Positions 1 through 10,900 of a DNA stretch of 64,000 nucleotides are shown here, piece by piece. The first letter of the stretch is position 1. Each line of letters opens with the position of its first letter. Both the position numbers and the translations under genes were made by a program. Source of the stretch: Molanna angustata (lineage: Eukaryota; Arthropoda; Insecta; Trichoptera; Molannidae); NCBI GenBank assembly GCA_963576475.1, contig OY754977.1, forward strand, positions 11,225,089-11,289,088, in the 5' to 3' direction. Below the pieces are notes generated by a model that made no database searches, had not been told where the DNA came from, and saw nothing but the letters and a program-made list of their open reading frames with translations.

Positions 1-356
1 TGAGAATTACATTGCAGAGACATATATAGACATATAAAAATGAAGAACTGTACAAAATCTATGAAGCACCAAAGATCTCAACCCATATAAGACTGCTTAG
101 GTTGAGATGGGCTGGCCATGTACAGAGAATGCCAAACACGCGACTACCCAAAAAAATCATGTTTGGTCACCCGGGAGGTAAACGGAAGATGGGGAGACCA
201 AGACTGAGATGGGAGGACGACATACGGAGAGATGCAGAAAAGCTCCTGCAGGTCCCTAACTGGAGAACGGCGGCTGAGGATAGAAGAGGTTGGAGGCGCG
301 TGTTGAAGGAGGCCAAGGCTCGATTTGGGCTGTAGCGCCATCGAAGAAGAAGAAGA
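1..356 (+). mobile_element. 3' end of an RTE-like non-LTR retrotransposon, cut by the window edge
   Basis: An open frame from about position 102 reads the C-terminal tail typical of insect endonuclease-reverse-transcriptase elements: RWAGHVQRM, then [11 protein letters not shown], a WRTAAEDRRGWR block, and a stop after FGL. It is followed by a short GAA-repeat tail (to about 356), the kind of simple-repeat 3' end seen in RTE-type LINEs rather than a poly(A). Related tails occur at 36225-36350 (plus) and 60205-60490 (minus). The reverse transcriptase itself is not in this copy. Confidence 0.75.
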
Positions 357-374
357 TATAGACATATACTTAGC

Positions 375-1560
375 CATGCACGGTGGCAATGAAAAAATAT
401 GGTCAGTGCATCCTCTACATATTATCACAAACGCTCCATATGCATGCCTTTGCTTTCAGTCATCTTTTGATTTAAATCAATTGTGTTATTCTTTCACATC
501 GCATAGTTTCACTCTGCGTACTTTCGTAAAGTTCTTCAAAATACCCCTCCCATATCTGCGTGTCTTTTGTTTCATCCATAGCCATATTTACATCTTTGTC
601 CTTAATACATTTTGAACCATTTGATTTTACTTGTTTTCTTCAATTCACTTTTTTCCAAAACATTTGTTACTTGCAAAATCATTCACAATTTTTATACTTT
701 CTCTTTCTTTCGAGGCATTTTCTCCCTTTACACAACCTCTTTTGTTTTCCTCTTGCATTTGTTACATTTATAAACTTTTTTAGCTTCTTTTTTATTCCTT
801 TCTCCTTTACATGTTAACCAATTTTTCCATGTTTTATATTCCTCTTTCAGTATTTCCTGTACTTCTTTATTCCACTATGCATCTGCTTTCATTCTACCTC
901 TTTTTGCCTTACCACACACATTCTTTGCTGCACTAATTACAATATTCTTTAGTATGTCCCATGCCTTACATCCACATCTCTCGCTATGTGAATACCAAGA
1001 GCACATTCAACCTTTCTTTCAAATTCTTGTCTGACATTTTCCTCTTGTAGCTTCTCCACATTGATTCTCGATGGAAGACTATTCCTGAGTTCGGCATCGT
1101 CACCCAGCAAACAAATTAATTTTCCAGTCTCCAGTTGGGCACCTTTATATGTCCTCATGTCCACCATCACTTTCCTCAAAGCAGAATCCACACACACAAA
1201 CAAAATCTATAATAGACTTTTCATCCCCTCTCTCCCATGTATACATATGGATCTTTTTGTGATCTAACATAGTGTTTGACACAGAGAGATCCATTTCCAC
1301 ACAAACATCAATCAGTCTTTTCTAGTTGTCATTTATTCTACTATCACTGTAGAGCCCGAGCGTTGATTCAAAATCTTTCTTCTGAGTTCCCACCCAGCTA
1401 TTCAAATCTTCTGCTAGTATTATCTTCTCGCTATCTTTTTTCTTATTCATCTTTTCTACCACGCTTGCTTAAAATTTATCTTTCTCGCTTTCTGCACTCA
1501 TATTCACGGGTGCGTAGCCTATGAGCAAAAACACCCCCATAATTCCCATCTTGAATTTAA
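375..1560 (-). mobile_element. Degenerate LINE fragment: endonuclease domain and linker
   Basis: Read on the minus strand, 1560-1200 gives a broken apurinic-endonuclease-like domain (LAEDLNSWVG, then a HMYTWERG-like block and IIDFV). 1203-949 continues with the endonuclease-to-RT linker (RINVEKLQEENVRQEFERKVE). About 600-440 holds the following WEGYFKELYES-like segment. Several stops and frame changes interrupt it and no RT motif follows, so it is a dead fragment. Confidence 0.65.
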
Positions 1561-1660
1561 TCCACATAAGTCTTAACCTGACTAATACAGTATTTACTTT
1601 TTCATGCACTCAATTTGTCTGAAACTGTATTTGCTGCATTAAAAATATTTTTGTATTAAT

Positions 1661-1830
1661 GGGCCTGAGCCAAGTTGAAAACGCTTAACAATATCGCCAA
1701 ACGCTAATTTTTTTTGTATGGGATTTAACGTTTTTTTTATTTGTTATTGTAGAAAAAATTCTACAACAAACGTCAAATCCCATAAAAAAAATAGCGTTTG
1801 GCGATATCGTTTTCAATTTGGCTCAGGTCC
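1661..1830. mobile_element. 170-bp foldback MITE
   Basis: The two halves are long imperfect inverted repeats beginning GGGCCTGAGCCAA and ending TTGGCTCAGGTCC. Both arms carry ATCGCCAAACGCTA and an AAATCCCATA block. AAT flanks both ends, a possible 3-bp target-site duplication. There is no coding capacity. Confidence 0.75.
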
Positions 1831-1973
1831 AATGTTTCCTCTTCCATGATAGTTGAAATTTATGACACTTATAATCAAAATTGATTTTATTTTATCCACA
1901 ACTCCATATGAGGTAGAAATTTCACAACATACTCAACTAACCATAAATATTGAACTTGTCAGATGCGACTTAC

Positions 1974-4900
1974 CTGATGGTGAAGATCTCTTCATACTAA
2001 TATCCAACGTAGTCAATTTGGAACATCCTTTGACAATTTTCTTTAATAAACTATCATTGACAACTGTATTTTTTGACAGAAGCAACACTCTTAAATCAGA
2101 CAGTTCAGAAATGCCATCAATATTAATAACTCGCGAATGATTAACGCTACAATTAGAAAACTCAGTCAATTGTGGCACTAGTTTCAGAATGGCGTTGAGG
2201 TGTTTAGACAACAACAGACTGCAATGGTCCAGACACAGTTTCTTTAATTTTTGAAACTTTTCGAAATATTTCAAAATCACTTTTCCATTTAACATTAAAC
2301 ATTTGTTGAGGGTGAGCTTCTTCAGTGTGTTCCCGTCGAGGTGCTTCAAGAACTCTCCGCTCAACTGATGGCTGTTGGTGATGGTCAACTCTTCCAGTTT
2401 GCCTTTGAGATCGGCAAAACTACGGTCTGATATTTCTTCGCACGAAATAAAAGACAGAGACTTCAAATTTGTACAGTTTTCTAAGAGTGGCTTCCAGTTC
2501 TTGGCCGTTATGCCTGTTAGTAAGATTTCTGTTAGATTCGGGCAATTCTTGGCAATAATCTGCGGGGTTCTCTCATTTAGCAGGGACCATTGATAGTCTA
2601 AATGTAACCGTCGCAAACTATTGCCAAATCTAATTAGTAAGGTACGCAAAGTGTTTGTCGTCAGCGGTGATCTTTCGTGCGCCCATGATGATGTTTTGAA
2701 TATTCTCATATCTAAAAAAAAAACATATTATGAGCACACAGTGTATGTTTTTAAGTAATGGAGGAATCAAAACTAGTACAATCGCACACACAGTATGAAT
2801 GAAACTTCATAACCCATGGTCAGAAGTCAGTTCAGGTTTGAAAATTTGGTACTCAAAAGAAGTTTTAATCATACTATAGGTATTTGACTCAGTTGACTTA
2901 TGAATTTACCAACTACAATATGGTTGTTGTAATTACATGCTTGTTGTAATCAAGTTCAACAGCTAGTATACAACTTAACAACTTTTATTAAATAAGACAT
3001 TATAATAGACACAACATAACTGTGTGATCACAATGTCAAGATGAATGCCCAAATCAAAATTAATGTTATTTATTGAATTAGTACTATAAATAAAATTATG
3101 TACTACACTTTTTTTTATATTTAGATGGATTAAAGTATAAATGAATTATTAACTGCATTAAGGTATACATTAAATAAATGAAAATTGAATATTTCAATGT
3201 ACATAATTACATTTGTGCTGTTATAAGAAGGATATCAGTTGAAGCGATAGTCGAATCAAAAGATTTTACAAATATTTGTACAATTTTCACAACATTTTTA
3301 AAATGAAATAAAAAGGAGCTTATCCTTAACTGCAAAAAAAACTTTTAAAATGTGATTGAAATACTGGTCCCATTCCAAAGAAATTTGTCTAGAAAAAAAA
3401 AGGCTATGTCATTTTCAGGACTGTTTATGTGAATCTATGGATAGAAGGTGGAATCCCTATATAAATTGAAATATGTTCTTAAAAAAGGTTACAAACGATA
3501 AAAAATAATGTAGGTATTTCACATACAATTTAGAAAAAAATTCCTGCTATTAAAAATAAATTATTTTATTGAATTTAAAAAATGTTGTACCATTAATTTT
3601 AATCGTTATCGAAATTAAATCATTGATATTTTATCAAAAGGAAAAAGTTTTAATATGTTGTTATCAAAACAAAATCTTTGATAGCAGATACTGCTGATAT
3701 GAAACTAAGCAAGATAAAATTAATTATTTATCAGACTATCGCCTCAATTTGTACAGTCTCAGTGTTAGTGAATACAGTTCGAGAGAAAGATAATTGTGTA
3801 AATATTGAGGAATAGGGATGCGTTTGTTCATAAAATGATGAAATATATTACTAAAATATTTGTATAATAATATAAGAATAAATAGTGATAAATAACATGT
3901 AATAATATTGATATATTAGATGACACATATGAAATAAAGTTGAGTTTTATTTCATGGTAATGCTCTGTAACCTAATTCCCCGTAGTAGCGAGGTATTGAT
4001 GTATTTGAAAAATGACAAAAATATTCACTTTGCAATCTATAGTTGACCAAACATCTCCATTTCTTACTGACTCTCTCAGATCTGATCAAATACTTGACGG
4101 GCAAATAGCTGAAGATCTTTATGATGCAATCATCATTTAAAATATCTAGAATATTGTACTGTTCGCATGAATCATCGGCGACATCACAATTCTGGAATAA
4201 AATAGAAACAACATATTATTTGGATAAATGAAATAAAACAGAAATACAGTTATTGCCAAACATCTAAAATGATCACGTAGGTGTGCATTAACATTTAACA
4301 CTAAAACATCATTTGAAAATGCAATAATATAGAAATAATAACATATTATTATAGATATTATCAAATATCGTATTTTTAACTTTGTGGTACATTTTAACAA
4401 AAATTAACTATATTTTTAACTTTGTTTACACCACGTGAGATCACGTGGTGTAAACAAAGTTAAAAATTTAGTTAATTTTTATTATTATAGACACCATCCT
4501 CAGTCATGAGGTCAAGGAAGAAGACTTATTTCAACATATACTTCTTATTTCTCCCCAATACTACGCAACAGTGCAGTGTTATGATTTCACATTATATTTT
4601 AAAATCAAAAATTCAATTAACTTCACATTGACATCTTCTTCTTCTTTTGTCCCGTTTCTATCGGGTACACTTTGACCATGATCCTGGAATTGGTGAGTCT
4701 GGTTATTACATTGAAGCGACTGCCATCTGACCTTTGTAACCCTTAGAAAGGTAAACCTGACAAATTGGATCATGGCTACACATAGCTAGTGAAATAAATT
4801 CGCACTTAGATTTTTTTGAAAATCCAGAGGTGCGTGACCCGCCCGGATTCGAACCGACAACCTCACGCATGTGAGGCAACGACCTTACCGCTGGGCTATC

Positions 4901-7900
4901 ACCACATTGACATCATATAATGTAAAATACATACACAAAGGGCGTTTTTTTTTTCAGAATAGTTAAATTTGTAGATATAGTTAAATTATAACTACATGCT
5001 ATACAATAAATAGTTCAATATCTTCAAACTTTTATATTAAGCGTATTTATGTCATAGTTAAAGTTACGGGTGTTGCAAGTATAATGACACCCAATATTAC
5101 CAAATACAAGTGTGTACGCCATCTTTGTATTTTATTCATATGTCAACATTTCCATACATATTGTAAACAGTATGTTCAGACCGTTTCTTCTTATATAGTG
5201 CAAGAAGGAGATAGAAAACACTCAGAACTTACCGCTTAATTCCAATTTTAATTTACACCTAGAACCTATCTACTTACTCTCCATTATACACGAAGATAGT
5301 TAAATAAAGGTAGTTTCTTAGCGTAAAGTTGAAATTATCAATTAATTGCATATACGCAAATATTATTTTTTTTCCCTTTCGGGAGTCAATCGTTTACAAA
5401 TACACTAATTTCTCAATAGATGGCGTTACAAAAAAAAAGGTTTCTTAGTTACTTTATACATGGCAAAAGTATAATTCCTTATTTTCAGGTGAATTGTTAA
5501 AACACATTATTCAAATATATAGAACTTTCAAAATTTACATCGATAAGGGAACTCATAAGAAGGCATAATTGGTGAACGTTGCACAAGCGCATAAAGTGAT
5601 CACGTAAACCAGCCGATGACAGGTCGTAAGCCCTGCAGGTGCCTTGAGTTCATGGTTCTTCTACAATATCTCAACTTCGCCTCTATTGAGATGGTATCGT
5701 CAAAAAAAAATGTGTAAGTGAAGCCCGAATATGAGTTGAATCTACTTCATTTTGACATAAAATATTCTAACCTTATTATCATCATCGTCTGTAGTTTGAG
5801 AACAACTAGGATCAAGGTCTTTTGATTTTGTTGTATCATCTGTAAAACATAAAAAATACATAAATCTATCTTCTTCTTTGTCAGTCATCTCTCCACTGCT
5901 GGATGTAGGCCTCCTCCAATGAACATAAATCTATAATATATTAAAATGGATGTTGGTATATTGATGTTGTATTTTTCTGTGAGGCACCGGCTTAAAATAG
6001 TGCTTCCACTGTATTCTATTATCATCATTTTCGAGAGTCCCGTAAGAGCCGGATAACATCTCACATAGTTCAGCAATGAGGTTCACCACCCATTCTGAAT
6101 GTAGTGCCTTTTTAGGTGAGAGGAGACTGTTGTGCGGGCATACACGCATATGTCGTACTTTCCTTTTATAAGGTAATGCACACCCGCAAAATTATCGCTG
6201 GTTACCCCAAATTGTGGGATTGCGCCGTGACAGTATGAATGAATATTGATATATCTGTTTGAGCTTGGCAAACATATATTTTTTTTATATTTTTTTAAAT
6301 GAATATGTCCTTGTTAAACAAGTACATATACATCTTCCTACGTTCCCTAAAATAAGCAAATAAATGCTTGTGCTATAGGTGAACGAAATTGGTCGAGGCA
6401 GGATTCGAACACGCCACAGGACAAGGACATATTCATAAAAAAAAAATGAATAAAACAAGAGCCCATGCATTTTAATAAAAAATATTTTTAAAAATAACGG
6501 TCACCCTAATATACATCCTCGTACATTCCCTAAATAAAGCATGAATGCTTGTGCTATAGGTGAACAAAATCGGTCGTGGCAAGATTCGAACTCGCGACCA
6601 CTGGATTACTAATCCAGCGCGCTAACCGCTCTGCCATCGACCCATCTGATAAAATAATTTCTTCCGCTTTTCTACATTATTCTACAACGAATTATATATT
6701 CTAGATTACATACAAATCATCTCTTGTTATTTACTATACAGAGGTATAAAAATAGTCATACATATGCAGGACCGTCAGCCAGGTTTCGCTAGTGTTAAAA
6801 TATTAGACAAAATATAAAGAAAAAACTAATTTTAATTTTGTAAAAAAATTAGCTACCTTTATTGTCGGATTGTCTTTTGTTACTGTTTGTGGAGTTGTTT
6901 TCGTTATTTTTTGAAACTGCAGAATCACTTTTGTTTTTCTTAGAGTCCCTCGGTTGATGCCACGTGTCTGCCGGAGAAATTTTTAATTTCTTATTTTTAC
7001 AGAATACAACTGACGTAAGTGCTCTGAAAGAAAAATATAAATACATACATATTATAATCATTCACAGAGAAACAAGATTTTTGGGAGAAATTATTTTTAC
7101 AAAATTTCTCATCTGGTGGAATACGAATCCAGGATACCTATATAACATTTAGGTATATATGTCAGGATAGGATAGTATGGAGGTCAGTCTTTTTTCCTAC
7201 CCAGAATATGTAAACAGGATGATGGTATGTTTGGAGATTAAGTATCAGACTATTGAGTCCCCGTAGATATTGTGTAGTGCAGAGGTTCCCAACCCCGTGC
7301 CATGCCGCCCGCAGAACGATTTGTATGTGCCCGCCACTATTTGACAGACATAGAATTTTCATAAACATTAATTAAAAATGTGAATTATTTTTATTTACTT
7401 TATTTTATTTATTTAACATTTTGTACATAATATACACCATTATAATGCACACTGGCGGGCTTATTGCCATTAGGCAATTTCTTCCAACCAACCATATTAC
7501 AAAGTTAAAGTTTTATTTATTAGTTAAAGTTTTAATTTTTTTAAGTGCCTAGGTTTATTAAATATGTTCGTATGTTTGCGATATTGTATGTATGAGTGGT
7601 TTGTCAGTGAAAGCAATAAGCATGGCCCTGACAGCCAAACTGACAGTCTTCTCCTTAATAAATTATGAATTTAAGAAACTAAATTATGGGAAAATGAGAA
7701 GTTATGGAAGGAGTTTGTCTATTATGTGGTGCCCCCCACCCTACTGATATTTTAGAATGTGCTCTAGAGTACAAAAAGGTTGGGAACCCCCTAGTGTGGT
7801 GTATACTGCCTTACAAATTGTATAAAACATTGTCGTCACTAAATTCAATTTTTATAAAAATTGTTAAAAAAAGTTGGAGATGTTAATATTATTTATAGAA

Positions 7901-10900
7901 AAAATTGTCTAGTTGGGGTGTTGCGGCTTTTTTTGATATTTTTAAAAACTTTGGAAACATAGGCAGTTAAACACATAAATTTATCATAAAAAAATGTTTT
8001 TCTTAATAAAAAATGTTTGAGAAACTTTGGATTTTTTTTGAAAAAACAAATTTGATATTTTGTATTTGTCTATATTTATACCAATTTTCAGGGTTTTAGT
8101 TTATATGGTTTTTGACATAATATATAGAAAAATACAGTAAAATTTTAAAAGTTGATAACCCCTGATTGAAGCAAAAATTCAAATTCTGAGTATATAAGTT
8201 TTGTAGGCCTATAACTATCTATATATTAAACAAAACACATATTAAACACAATTAAAAACTGTGTCTCCACTGGGAATCAATCCCGGGACCCTTGGGCATA
8301 TTTACCTTTCCGTGTTGATTGTGAAAGGAAAATACGCAACCCTTGGATTAGATTCCTAAACAACTGAGCCATGAAGGTCGACAATATTAAATAAAAACAT
8401 ACACTACTGTATATTAAATAATTTAAACAGCTGTTGAGTTTCTGAATAATCAAATAAAATAATAAATGGATTCAGGGATTGTCAACTTCTCAAGAAAAAA
8501 ATAAAAATGCACATATATAGCAAATACCCCCTATTCAGTAACTATTGTAACTAAAATAGGAACATTCTAAAATTGTAGATTTTAGATTTCGGTTTTATTT
8601 CAGCGTTATAAAATATCAACTAGGAATAGGAACGTACCTATTTTGGCCGGAACGTTCTTAAAAATTTACTGAATCAAACGTATTATGAATAAGTATAAAA
8701 ATTATGAAATTTTCATCATTTTCATAATTATTCAAAATACGTCTAATTCAGGAACTTTTTAAGAACGTTCCGGCCTATATAGGTACGTTCCTATTCCATT
8801 TAGTCCAAGTTGATATTTTATAACACTAAAATAAGATGGTAAATCTCAAATCTACAATTTTAGAACGTTCCTATTTTAGTTACAATAGTTACTGAATAGG
8901 ACTAAGTTACAACATAGTAGGGGACCATTTTCACATCTACCAATAAAACTTAAAATATGTGTTCTACTCAGTCTGTCCTCATGTGATTTTTAAAGATATT
9001 TGATGATAACTTTAGTTTGAAGTTTAGTGTTGGCCACATCCCCTTGTTTTTTTCCATTTACCTTTGTATATCAATTATGATTAATGATGTCTATAATTAA
9101 AAGTAAACCACTTTTTTATCCTATATGAATTTTATTACGTGCGATAATAGGCCTATTTCGCCTTGTTAGGGTATTTACTAGCTTAGTAAATATAAAAGTA
9201 TAAGCTAGCTAGTATAAGTGATAAGCTAGTAAATGCCCTACCAAGGCAAAATAGGCCTATCGCACGTAATAAAATTCATATAGAATTAAAAAGTGGTATA
9301 CTTTTAATTATATACATCATTTAAAATGGAATTCTACAAAATAAACCTTTTTCGATCATTATAATTATGATAAAAATAACTCTGCTATCAAGTATTATTT
9401 AATTACATTTAATTTATTGACAGACAATTCTTAGTGGAATTCCATTTAAAATTATTAAAATGAAACCAATATATAATTATTCCACTTATTTATTTTGTTG
9501 ATTACGACTAGTTTTGTACAAATCACATTTACGAGTAGTACCAATACAGAAATTAAAATTATATTTATACAAGAGGCAAGACAAAATTGAACATATATCG
9601 AAAACAGTTGAATATGGAGCCAAGTTTTTTAACGAAATGTAAATGTACAAAAGAGAATTTTTTTTATATAAGTATTATATAATCACAATAACTCTGTATT
9701 GAATTTTAATGAAATCTTAACAATTTATACTTACTTTTTTGCACTTTCCACTTCAGCAAATGTGATAAATGCATATATTGGATTTCCATTATTTGGCGCA
9801 TGATATATTTTACAATCATCCAAATCTCCAAACCGCTTGAATATAATTCTGAGGTCTTTACTTGTGGTCTAAAAAGTGGTAAAAAATTTATTTTAGATGG
9901 GTCCATGGCAGAGCGGTTAGCGCATTGAGTTAGTAATACAGTGGTCGCGAGTTCGAATCCTGCCACGACCAATTTCGTTCACCTATAGCACAAGCATTTA
10001 CGTTTATTTTTGGGAATGTACGATTATGTATTTGATTAATAAGGACATATTAATTTTTGAAAAAAAAAATAGTTAGGTTAATAGAAGATATTGCTATTAA
10101 GCATTAAGCCCTAGTGAAAGTTGCGCAAGCGCTTAAAGCAGGCGATGACAAGTCGTAAGCCCTGTAGATGCCTAATTTCCCACAATCATAATTTGAATAA
10201 GCCGGCCATTGTGCACCATTATGTATTTGATTGGGTATAGAAATGAATAAATAAAAAAATAATAATAATGCTTTGAGATGGCCTGTTCGCATAGAAGGAA
10301 TGAGTGATGTTTATCTGACAAGAAAGGAGAAGTAGACATTTCAATAAAAAGTTAACTTAAGCATATCTTTAAGTATGGTAAAGTAAGAATAAATAAATGA
10401 TGACTATGAGAGAAATATAGATCAAGAGGAGACAGGTATTCGGTTCTCTCTGCCTACAAACAGGGGATCGGTGTAATGGTAATGGTATAATCATATCCTT
10501 GAAAACTGTATAAATGGCGAGTTTATTATTTCCAAATGGCAATCTATTACAATTGAACGATGTTTCCCATTCCAGCGAAGCAAGAATTGCATTTGAAATA
10601 AAAACTCATATGCTGGGAGTCAAACCCAGGACACAGGCACAAATGTTGAAAGATTGAATACTATACTATGGTAGTTGGTTAAAAAAATATATTAATCTTA
10701 CCTACGCACTCAAAATCAGTACAACTATCAGTGTCTCATGATATAATTATAATAAAAACTCTGTTGCACCCTACACAAGTGGCGAGTTTACCTTATGGCA
10801 ATTTCTTCCAGTTAACTAGTTTCCAGCCCAGAGAAGCAATATTTGTGTGAGAAATGAATTTAAATAAATTTCTCCTCTGCTGTTGATCGAACACAGGAAA

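Noticed and set aside
560..817. Phe/Leu-rich plus-strand frames at 325-817 and 1276-1524
   Set aside because: These are the antisense of a lysine-rich, decayed LINE read on the minus strand; hydrophobic content comes from AT-rich composition.
9896..10055. tRNA gene on the plus strand (and the similar tRNA-like sequences at 6505-6646, 24187-24354, 47611-47700 and 4830-4912)
   Set aside because: A and B boxes are present, but each is followed by the same non-tRNA body and simple-repeat tail in several copies, and the cloverleaf arms are mutated. They are SINEs.
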